From NCBI GenBank assembly GCA_019925795.1, contig CM034315.1, positions 34,354,446 to 34,418,445 on the forward strand: a stretch of DNA of 64,000 nucleotides, given 5' to 3'. The stretch is from Dendrobium chrysotoxum (lineage: Eukaryota; Streptophyta; Magnoliopsida; Asparagales; Orchidaceae). This document shows, piece by piece, positions 35,431-44,620 of the stretch (position 1 is the first letter of the stretch; each line of letters starts with the position of its first letter). Under the pieces are notes generated by a model. It saw only the letters and a program-made list of their open reading frames with translations, did no database searches and had not been told where the DNA came from. The translations under genes were made by a program, and so were the position numbers.

Positions 35431-36361
35431 GATCTACCAACCAAATGAGTAGGCAAATGTTCTCTTAAAAATAACTCTTTTCTCATTGGATTCTTCCAAC
35501 TCTAATCCTGAATGTGCTCTATATAATATATATCTGCTATATTGAGCCAATGCCTTTCCCCAAGGAAGGGCATCATTTGTAATCAACAATAATAGAGGAA
35601 TCATTTTAACTAGGTGAGGCCCCATGGTTTTTTCCTTTCCTAGATTTTCCCCATAAAAAAGTCTAGTGACTCTTATGAATGTTGTACCCCTCTCCATTCT
35701 CTATGTATATGTCGAATCTTCATACAAAGCTAGGATGTTAAATTCTCTATATTCTTCTACCATGAATTTTTTGACATGTAATAGTTTGGGACTATCTATA
35801 AGAAATTATTCTTGGCTTGGGTGCAACCTTTACTTCAATCTCGCAAGATTGTTTATGTCAATATTTTGGGCATGGATCTAGTAGAGTAGTCCCTTCACTA
35901 TGATTCATTATCAGGTTTAAATGCAGTTCTTCAATAGTGAGGGAAACCTCACTACAATAGTAAACAAATATTATTTTATCTCCCCTCAACCATCAGCTAT
36001 TATTGCATCAATTTTATAGAAGTAAATTTAAACTAGGGGGCAATCTTGGCTACAACCTCAAAGAGATATTGAAATCTCAAACAAGACTATGTTTAAGCAA
36101 GTTCCTCTCATATTTTCAACATCTAAGCTAATATTACCATCAACCATCTTTCATAAAACTTTCAATAAATACATGAATGCTTCAAGTGAAATTTTATACA
36201 GTCCCTAGGTTGACTTTTACTCTTTCGATAAGGTCATAGTCTAGACCAAAAAAAGGTAGTAACAGTCTAAAGATAGACCAATCTTAACATTCAATTTAGG
36301 ATACACATGATATTCTCCATCTCCTAATCAAGCTGTAATAGATCTTAGAGGGATTTTATTC
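35431..36361. other. Unassigned sequence
   Basis: A minus-strand open stretch at 35697-35434 has no recognisable motif and is not called. Confidence 0.4.
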
Positions 36362-37060
36362 ACCCTCTTTTATATAGGTTAATTTCATTAAGCAATAATC
36401 TAACAAACAACCTCAGATGGATTAAATATTCTTGGTGGAATTTCTCGACCTCTTCTGTACATGTTTACGTCATTGAGCAATACTCTAAAAAATAACCTCG
36501 GATATGTCAAACATTCTTGATAGATTTATCTCAACCTCTTTCACACAGATTAATGCCTTCAAGTAACTCTTTGGCAAACAACCTTGGATTGGTCAAACAT
36601 TCTAAATGAATTTATTTCAATATCTTTCACATAGATTAATTCCATCTAATAATACTTTAATAAATAACCTCGGATAGGTCAAATATCCTTATTGGATTTC
36701 TCCCGGTCTCTTTGATATTAATTTGCATCTTCAAGTAATGTTATGATAAAACAATCTCAGATAGTTCACACATCCATGGTGGATTTCATCTACCTCTTCT
36801 ACAAAGGTTAATTCCACCAAGAAATGCTTTAGAAAATAGCCTCAGATAAGTCAAACATCATTGGTGGATTTCTCACGACCTCTTCTATGTAAGTTAACAT
36901 CATTGAGCAACACTCTGACAAATAATCTCATATAAGTCAAACATCCTTTGTAGATTCCATCAACTTCTTTCATGAAAGTTAACATCATCAAACAATACAT
37001 TGATAAACAACCTTATATATGTCAAGCATCATAAGTAGATTTCTTATAATATCTTCTACA
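36362..37060 (+). repeat. ~86-bp degenerate tandem repeat, about 8 units
   Basis: A marker word (CCTCTTCTACA-like) recurs at about 36363, 36449, 36535, 36621, 36705, 36793, 36879, 36964 and 37050, spacing 84-88 bp. Each unit also contains TTAAYATCATTGAGCAATAC and ACCTCGGATAGGTCAAACAT. Confidence 0.8.
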
Positions 37061-37240
37061 CTAAATAATACTTTGAAAGATCTCTCTTAACCCCTTCTTC
37101 AAGGAAAGATCAGTGCCTCATCACCATTAGACCATCACTCAATTGGCATCTTTTCTATGCCACTAGATTGTTGTCATCGATACACCACCTATCCCCCTCC
37201 ATCTAGTTGTCTGCTATCGATCCCCATTAGCATGGATGTA

Positions 37241-37245
37241 TACTG
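37241..37245. repeat. Target-site duplication TACTG of the old Sirevirus (partner TATTG at 54154-54158)
   Basis: TACTG precedes the left LTR end and TATTG follows the right LTR end; one C/T difference is consistent with an old 5-bp duplication. Confidence 0.65.
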
Positions 37246-39044
37246 TGAAAGTTCATTAGGGATATTAAGCCCTTAAGAATTAGCCCAAGGCTAACCAAGT
37301 GGGGGGGTGAATTGGTTATTTTAAAAATTCATGAGCAAAAGAAACTATTTTAAAATTTTTTTTAAATGTTTTAAAATGATTTCAGTTTTGTGATGATGTG
37401 CTGATCTTTAACAAGAACAAACCAATAATCATAATCACATGATTATTAACAGAAAAATAAAATGCAGAAAATAATAAGAAAGAACACACCATATTTTATA
37501 ATGGTTCGATCAACTTGACCTATGTCCACTCCCCGGAGCCTCACCTCCGGGTATTGCACTAACACTAAGTGACCCTCCTTCTGCTCCCACAGCAAGACGG
37601 AAAAGCCTGTATAAAACTCCTTTCCACCAACCTGGTGAGGCAGAGAACCCGGACTCCTTTCGCTTCCTCCTGAAGTAGGCATAAAACATGGACTCCTTTC
37701 GCTTTCTCTTGAAGCAGGCAGAGAACCTGGATCTTCTTGCAGACGATCCTTCCACAGAGACTCCAACAAGACAAAAGATGATGACCAGAGAAGACGACTC
37801 AGATCCTTGCTTGGAGTAACCTTTGTGAACACCTCATAAACTCCCCCTTACAAGATTCTCTCTCTCTCTCTCTCCCAAGCTCTCACTCTCTCTCAAGGTT
37901 CCCTCAAGCATGGAAGGTGGCAAAAGATCTTCTTATTTCAAGAAAAAAAATCTTAAATAAAAGGGCTCAAAAATAGCCCTAAATTATAACTTATCGTCAA
38001 AGATCATCAGAGATGATCAGTAGATTATCCTGTATGATTAGTGTAAATCAGACCCTTTTGGCCTGGATGATCTGGTTCTTCTTGACGATTAGAAGATAAA
38101 TTCTTTTCATATCGTTCGGGATGATTTTGCGATCATCCTGGATGATTAGTGTAAAACAGGAATATCGTCTAGAGGACAGCTCGGGTCGTCCAGGGCAACT
38201 TATGCTGGACGATCTCAAAATGACTTAATCGTCCAGGATGATACGTATATCATCCTGTACGATTAGTTCAAAAAGACCAAAATCATCTAGCAAATTCCTT
38301 TGGTCATACAACCAAACTATGTTAGACGATTATAAAATGACCTAATCATCCCGGATGATATTTCTATCATCCCGTATAATCAGTTTAAAATTGAGAATAT
38401 CGTCCAGAGGATTATTCGGGTCTTCCAGGTGAAATGCTCTAGACGATCAGGATTTCTAATTGATAGTATAATTGAATTACTCAAACCTTAATTACTTTCC
38501 TCAATCCTCTGACAAATTTAGGCATGATTGTAATGGATCGTCAAGGATAATACACGTATCATCCAGGACGATTAGACCAAATCTCTAAAAATAAAAACTT
38601 GCCTAACTTAGTCTGTCGGCTGAGAATTTTTTATTTGAGTATAGTGTTCTGTATGATGTATATATCATCCAGGATGATCTGCTTAATTAGACTGACTTAG
38701 CATGGTCGCCCTAATTAAGGTTTTTATTTTCACTTGATCATCCAGGATGATATGAATATCGTCCAAGATGATTTGAATAAAATTTGAATAGAACTCTAAC
38801 TCACTAAAACTCTCCCCCTGAGGGTGTGTGTGCAAGGTTACTTAGCTTGGGGATCTGTTATATTACACTTGACTCAAAAAAGATAAAAAATTACATTGAA
38901 CCTAAAAACACAACCGGACTGAATTGATCTTGAGCTGGCATGAATTGCAATTAATCCTGTGAACCTGAAAGGTTAGACATGCAAATAGAAATGAAAAGAT
39001 TTGCTATCATCAAAACCATAGTCATTGAATCCAGATTCACAACA
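37246..39044 (-). repeat. 3' LTR of the old Sirevirus
   Basis: 1799 bp, TGAAAGTTC...TTCACAACA in plus orientation. Seven palindrome pairs at 38003-38772 retain 21-bp spacing although most CG have become CA or TG, for example ATCATCCAGGATGAT for ATCGTCCAGGACGAT. Confidence 0.9.
38003..38772 (-). promoter_or_regulatory. Decayed array of seven palindrome pairs in the old LTR
   Basis: Pairs such as ATCATCAGAGATGAT/ATTATCCTGTATGAT (38003 and 38024) and ATCATCCAGGATGAT/ATCGTCCAAGATGAT (38737 and 38758) are each two 15-mers with a 6-bp spacer. The right LTR keeps a comparable array at 53081-53880 with one extra pair near 53538-53573. Confidence 0.8.
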
Positions 39045-39059
39045 ATCTCCCTCTTTTTG
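39045..39059 (-). other. Polypurine tract of the old Sirevirus
   Basis: The minus strand reads CAAAAAGAGGGAGAT next to the 3' LTR, one change from the canonical Sirevirus AAAAAGGGGGAGAT. Confidence 0.85.
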
Positions 39060-39317
39060 ATGATGTCAAACATCTGTTAGTAATTTCAAAATTAGTAAAT
39101 AACCATAGTGAATAATTATGATCTAAATCCAAAACACTGATCATTTAAACATTGATAATTCAAAGTACTGAATTGAACTGAACTTAACATTTAAAATGAC
39201 CCACAACATAAACTACTCCCCTTTTTAACATCTCAAAAAGGGAAAAATATAATATAAACATAGAAGAAAAGAAAACAGTACAAAAACCAACACAAAACAT
39301 CAGCAAAAATAGACAAA

Positions 39318-39546
39318 CTAGTAGAAAGGGGGATCCTGATCAGATGGTGGAGGAGGTGGTTGTTGAAACAGGCTGTGAAAAGTGGCAAACTGCTATTTAA
39401 ACTAAGTCATGTTCTGGTCGTGCTGCTGCTGCTGGGCTATGTAGGCATTAAAATGATTGACATCCTTAGCATGATGCTGCTCCTGGGCAACGACGTACGA
39501 GTCAAAGCGTGCCTGCCACTGGTCAAACTAGTGCACCACGTGATCA
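39318..39546 (-). pseudogene. ORF3 tail relic in the old Sirevirus
   Basis: On the minus strand a frame with three stops reads FDQWQARFDSYVVAQEQHH, AYIAQQQQHDQNM and QQPPPPPPSDQDPPFY, then TAG. This matches the coiled-coil plus proline-rich end of the ORF3 at 58123-59241 (QHQEHDTDM, then PPPPPPDQDPDF). Only the last ~75 codons survive. Immediately upstream lies a palindrome pair (39548-39583), where the third element also has palindromes upstream of ORF3. The middle of the gene has been deleted. Confidence 0.8.
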
Positions 39547-39547
39547 G

Positions 39548-39583
39548 ATCGTCCAGGACGATGTGGGGATTGTTCAGGACGAT
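39548..39583 (-). promoter_or_regulatory. Internal palindrome pair beside the ORF3 relic
   Basis: ATCGTCCAGGACGAT at 39548 and ATTGTTCAGGACGAT at 39569, starts 21 bp apart, in the internal domain and not the LTR. Confidence 0.8.
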
Positions 39584-39599
39584 GTGACCAAAAATTAAA

Positions 39600-40848
39600 A
39601 AAGGTGAAGGATGGAGAGGAATGACCATGGATCCCAAAACACATAAAAAAAAGAAAAAATAAAAATCAAATCAAATCAAGGAAAAATAGAAATGAGAAAA
39701 CAACAAATTTTTTTTTGAATCGATCAGCTCCAGTAAATCAAAATTTTTCCTTGAGTTTCAATTTAAAAGGTAATAAAAAGAAAATTGATGACATTAAAAT
39801 CCAGAAAAAGTTAAAAAATCAATTTTCGTAACTCCTACCTTGGATACCTTATAGGTTCAAATTACTTTCAAATAAAAGTCTAGTTTAGAAAAAAAAAATT
39901 AGATTAGAAAAAAAGATCCTTTCAAGCCTCATTCTAGAAAAAATATCTGATAAAATAGTATTACAAAGTAAGGAATCAGAAATCATGATTTTTCATCTCA
40001 AGCTTTTGAAAGTATGAAGTGGCCATGGATTTCTCTAAGATATTTAAAGATCCGAAAGGGAAGAAAGATTATTTCTTTGTGGGCTCATTTTGTGCCCTTT
40101 TTTCAATTTATTTGGCGCCCTTTGTGCATCTTTTGAATTTTTGATACAGTTTGTATATCTTTCTAATTTTTTGCGTCATTGCACAGCTTTTCATTTTTGG
40201 CCCATTTTGTACCACCCCCCCTTTTTTTTTCTTTTTGCAAGCTTGCTTTCTTTCATAATCGTTAAAGAATCTCAGTTGTGAAATTATCCTCCAGACCTAA
40301 TAGAAGACAAAACTCACTCTCTATAATAAGGAGGAGTAATTCATAGAACAAAATCATACTCTATATGATAAATGGAATCACCTGATTAAGAAAAATATGA
40401 TAATGATTCAAAGCTTTGAAAACGCTATTCATATGAGGTAGATTATTATAGAAAAATAAAATAGATCTCTATTTCAAAAACTAACTTTTTAATTTTGAAG
40501 AAGATTTTTATCTAAAAGAAATAATACACCATTACAAGAGTTAGAGGAAGAGAAATAATCATCAACATTTCTTCCCTTTAATAGATTCAGAGGAGTCAAT
40601 CACTACTTACAAGCTTTCAAATAAAAATAAAATAAAACTCTTGGTCAGAAATGTAGTTTATCAGCAGTTGTGAGTAGTGATCTAATTTAGAAGAAAAGTA
40701 GTAAATAAAAAATAAGTAGGAAATTACATCAAAATAAATACTCAAATAAGGAAAATAACAATAATAAAAAGAAAATCAGTAGAGAATAAAAATAAATAGG
40801 AAATAGATAATCAAATCAAACAAAAGCACAGGAAAAAATTGAAAAATA
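39600..40848 (-). other. Non-coding spacer of the old Sirevirus
   Basis: AT-rich. Parts match, in inverted orientation, the post-pol spacer of the young element: 40090-40210 resembles 50220-50350, both with repeated GAGGCACAAAATGAGCCC-like words. No gene. Confidence 0.6.
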
Positions 40849-42525
40849 AAAACTATGCGGTACTCCTAATATGCCACATGAGAAACATCTAACACTAGGA
40901 AAAGGATTAATTAATCTACGGGGGTGATTGTGCCTCTTCCTAAGTTTGAATGATGCATGTTTTGATGATTTTGAATGTGATCCTTCAAGTGATGGAGGTT
41001 TGTAAAATTATGTAAATATAGGTGGTGTTTCATTTTTCTCAAATACACTAATTATTACACTTAGAAATTAATTCTCCGTTTAGAGGCTTATAATTTCAAA
41101 TTTTAAATAATGCTCATCACTATCTAAATCAGCTGCATGAGATTCTAATTTCTTAAATGCAGCTTCTAATTCAACATGTAATATTTTCAGTGAATCATGC
41201 TTGACAATCAATTCAGAATACTTTTTGTTTAAATCATCAAATTCATCAAGTAATGAAAGGTGATTGCTATCAAGTGTAGAATAATCCTTAATCAAAGCTT
41301 CATGCTCTTTTTCCAAGTTTAAGAATTCCAATTTGACGCTAGCATGTATTTTCTTAAGTTTCCTATATGATGAATGGATTTTTTCAGAAACTTTAAGTAA
41401 TTGATCATAGGTTCGCTCACATACCTGTTCTTAGTTAGACTGACCAGGATGATTATCCACCATCAAACACAAGTTTGTAGTCTCCTCCTCAGCTTTAGTC
41501 TTAGTGGAGTCAGATATAGAATCCGCCCAGAAAGCTTTTTGGATCTTCTTCCTATCCTTCCTAAAATTAGGTTTCTCCTCACCCTTCTCCTTACTTGGGT
41601 GAGCCTTAAGTGTAGGACAATCAGCCTCTATATGTCTAGGCTTCCTACATTCAAAACAAACTGTATCAGAAGATCCTTTAAAATTTCTGCTACTCTTACC
41701 TTTGTTCCACTTCTAAAAGTTCTTATGTTTCTTCCTTAGAAAGCTTTTGAATTGCCTAGTGATTAAGGCAACATCATCGCTTTCAGACCCGAAAGTATCA
41801 GTATCTTTATCGTTGGCCTTCAGTACCATAGTTTTCTCTTTCTTTTTCTCACCTGCATCAAGCTGTCTTTGGTTCACCCCTTGCTCATAAGCAATGAGTG
41901 ATCCAAGTAAGTTATCAATAGAATAAGCATTCAAATCCTTAGATTTAGTGATCACAATTATCTTGGCATCACAAGAAGAAGGCAAACATCTCAAAATCTT
42001 GTTAACTTTCTCATAATTAGTAAGCTCTCTTCCTAAGGCATGCAGGGAGATGACAATTTGAGTAAACCTAGTGTACATTTCAAATATGGACTCACTAGGT
42101 TTCATGCGGAAGAGTTCGTAGTCATGAAGTAGTATGTTTAACCTAGACTATTTAACTTCAGATGTACCTTCATAGGTAATGCATAATCTATCCCAAATTT
42201 CTCTACCAGTTGTGTAGGTAGAGACACGCATGTAATCCTCAGATTTTAAAGCACAGAAAAAAAAAGTTCAAGCATTTTGCATTCAGTTGTGCTACATCAC
42301 AATCATCAAAGGTCCATTCAACAAAAAGAAGTTCAGTTTTAATACCATTAACAATTTTAAAGGTGCTTAATTACCATCTTTAACAAGCATCCACATGTGA
42401 TAATCAATAGATTGCAAAAAGGTGGACATGCGAGTTTTCCAAAAATCAAAAGATATGTTATCAGACAAAGGTGGACGAGTGATGGAATAACCTTCAACAG
42501 TATTTCTATTACCAAAGTTAGCCAT
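40849..42525 (-). pseudogene. Sirevirus gag remnant
   Basis: The start MANFGNRNTVEGYSITRPPL at 42525 matches the gag start of the young element. A conserved helical core lies at 42105-41713 (SIFEMYTRFTQIVISLHALG). The first zinc knuckle is near 41660-41620, followed by a coiled-coil region at 41331-41080. A second knuckle near 40900-40850 (VRCFSCGILG) is degraded. Stops and shifts interrupt it. It would have built the particle. Confidence 0.8.
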
Positions 42526-42568
42526 GGATCAAATTCAAAAGTTTTTAAAACTAGGTTTTATGAATCCC

Positions 42569-42580
42569 GCTCTAATACCA
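42569..42580 (-). other. Primer-binding site of the old Sirevirus
   Basis: Minus strand TGGTATTAGAGC, the tRNA-iMet complement with one C to T change, two bases from the LTR end. Confidence 0.85.
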
Positions 42581-42637
42581 CTTGAAAGTTCGTTAAGGAT
42601 ATTAAGCCCTTAAGAACTAGCCTGAGGCTAACTGAGA

Positions 42638-42660
42638 GGGGGGGGGGGGGGGGGGGGGGG
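42638..42660 (+). repeat. Run of 23 G
   Basis: The homologous place in the other LTR copy has seven G (GTGGGGGGGTGAATTGG). The run lies in the conserved C-rich stretch near the LTR end of all family members here. Confidence 0.9.
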
Positions 42661-42903
42661 TGAATTGGTTATTTTAAAAATTCGTGAGAAAAAAAATAAT
42701 TTTCAAAATCTTTTTGAATGTTTTAAAATAATTTCCGTTTTGCGATGATGTGCTCATGTTTGATAAAAATAAACCAATAATCACAATCACACAATCACCA
42801 ACAGAAAAATAAAGTGCAAAAAATAATAAGAAAGAATACACCAGATTTTATAATGGTTCGGTCAACTTGACCTACATCCACTCCCCGGAGCCTCCCCTCT
42901 GGG

Positions 42904-42908
42904 TATTG
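42904..42908. repeat. Target-site duplication TATTG of the young Sirevirus (partner 52633-52637)
   Basis: TATTG abuts TGTTGCAAATC at the left and follows GAACTTTCA at the right. Removing the element restores GGGTATTGCATTAACACTAAG, matching the other old LTR (GGGTATTGCACTAACACTAAG). Confidence 0.95.
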
Positions 42909-44564
42909 TGTTGCAAATCTGGTTTTGATGATGACAAACATGTTTCCAGTGTGTTTTTCTTGGCTAATCAGTTTCAGGCACAAAAGACTGCAAGCTACTC
43001 AAGCCAACTCAAGATCGGGTCCAAGTGTGTCAAATGTATGATTTTTTCTTTTATTGAGTCAATTGTAATGTAACTGATTCCCTAGCTAAGTAACCTTGCA
43101 CACACACACTCAGGGAGAGAGATTGAGTGAATTAGAGTTTCTGTTAAATTTTTATTCAGATCGTCCTGGACGATATCCACATCGTCCTGGACGATCCAGT
43201 TAAAACAGAAACCCTAATTAGGGCGACTGAGTTAAGAGGGTCTGATTAAGCAGATCGTCCTGGACGATCTTTGGATCGTACGGGACGATATGCTCAAATC
43301 AGAAATTTCCAGCCGCCAGATTAAGTTAGGCAAGTTTTATTTTAAGTATTTTGGTCTGATCGTCCCGGACGATACGTGTATCGTCCTGGACGATTCACTA
43401 CAATCATGCCTAAATTAGTCTGGTAATTAAGGAAAGCGATTAATGTTTAATTGATACGATCACATCGTCCTGGACGATCGCAGGATCGTCCCGGACGATC
43501 GTGATCGTCTTGTGCATTTCAGCTGTACGTCCAGAACTATGTACAGGACGATTTGGGGCCTTTTTGAACTAATCGTACCGGACGATTACCATATCGTCCG
43601 GGACGATCAAGTCATTTTTTGGTCGTCCAGCACAGATTTCTCTGGACGACCCGAACTGTCTTCTGGACGATTTCCTTCAATTTGAACTAATCGTCCCGGA
43701 CGATCGCAGGATCGTACGGGACGATATGAACAACTTTTTCTACTGATCGTCCAGAAGAGCCAGATCGTCCAGGCTGAAACAGCTGAATTTGAACTGATCG
43801 TACAGGACGATCTACCGATCGTCCTGGACGATCTTGGCCGACAAGTTGAGATTTAGGGCAAGTTTTAAGCCCTCCTTTAAAAGAACTTTTTCCTAGATTT
43901 GGAAAAATCTTTTGCTGCCTTCCTTCCCTGAGAAACCCTAGAGAGAAGAGAGAGTTGGGAGAGAGAGAAGAGATCTTGTGAGGGGGAGTTAGTGAGGGAT
44001 TCACTAAGGTTGCTCCAAGCACGGATCAGAGTCGTCTTCTCCGCTCGTCGTCTGTCGTCTAGTCGGTGTTCTTCGTGGGAGGATCGTTCGCAAGAAGATC
44101 CGGGGTTCTCTGCCCGCTTCAGGTGGAAGCAAAAGGAGTTCGAAGGTTCTCTGCCTGCTTCAGGAGGAACCGAAAGGAGGTCAGGTTCTCTGCCTCACCG
44201 TGTGGTGAAAAGGAGGTATTTTGTACAGGCTTCTCCGCCTTGCTGTGGGAGCAAAAGGAGAGTCACTTTCGTTTAGTGCAATACCCAGAGGGGAGGCTCC
44301 GGGGAGTGGACGTAGGTCAAGTTGACCGAACCACTATAAAATCTGGTTTGCTTTTCTGATTCAGTTTTGCACTTTACTTTTCAATATAAACTGCTTGGGT
44401 GATTATCGTTGGTTGATCTTTTCGTTATTGTTTACTTGTTTCCGCTGCTAAGTATCGAAAAGATTTTTGTTGTTATCGTGAAATTTTAAATAACCAATTC
44501 ACCCCCCCTCTTGGTTAGCCTCGGGACTAGTTCAGTAGGGCTTAACATCCCTTTCGAACTTTCA
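42909..44564 (+). repeat. 5' LTR of the young Sirevirus
   Basis: TGTTGCAAATC...CGAACTTTCA. Contains the palindrome array (43160-43832), ~36-bp repeats around 44100-44210 and the CCAATTCACCCCCCCTCTTG block near the end that is typical of Sirevirus LTRs. Confidence 0.95.
43160..43832 (+). promoter_or_regulatory. Array of seven palindrome pairs in the 5' LTR (copy at 51227-51899 in the 3' LTR)
   Basis: Fourteen 15-bp palindromes ATCGTMC-N-GKACGAT start at 43160/43181, 43254/43275, 43359/43380, 43464/43485, 43572/43593, 43690/43711 and 43797/43818. Every pair has starts exactly 21 bp apart (6-bp spacer). Pair-to-pair distances are 94, 105, 105, 108, 118 and 107 bp. Half-sites (TCGTCCAG, CTGGACGA) occur between pairs. 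The array precedes a TTTAAAA-like box near 43882, so it is probably in U3. Palindromic repeats in Sirevirus LTRs have been reported in maize; this exact pair geometry is what I read here. Confidence 0.9.
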
Positions 44565-44566
44565 AG

Positions 44567-44578
44567 TGGTATCAGAGC
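44567..44578 (+). other. Primer-binding site of the young Sirevirus
   Basis: TGGTATCAGAGC, tRNA-iMet complement, two bases after the LTR. Confidence 0.95.
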
Positions 44579-44620
44579 AGGATTCAAAATTTCTGTTTAA
44601 AAACTTTTTAATTTGATCCA

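Larger units (their letters stand above)
42583..42908 (-). repeat. 5' LTR of the old Sirevirus, first part (continues at 52638-54153)
   Basis: It aligns with 37246-37558 of the other LTR and is cut at GGGTATTG by the young element. The remainder resumes at 52633 with TATTGCATTAACACTAAG. Confidence 0.9.

Noticed and set aside
35434..35697. 87-codon minus-strand frame ending LPWGKALAQYSRYILYRAHSG
   Set aside because: Some resemblance to plant transposon proteins was considered, but no motif is firm enough to call.
43160..43832. CRISPR-like look of short repeats with spacers
   Set aside because: Repeats are 15-bp palindromes in a plant retrotransposon LTR with 6-bp spacers; no cas genes, and the unit sizes are wrong for CRISPR.
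44066..44359. Open frames of 94-97 codons in the Sirevirus LTRs (also 43992-44276, 52059-52343, 52133-52426)
   Set aside because: They lie across 36-bp repeats in the R/U5 part of the LTR; the open frame follows from repeat length being divisible by three and no protein motif is present.
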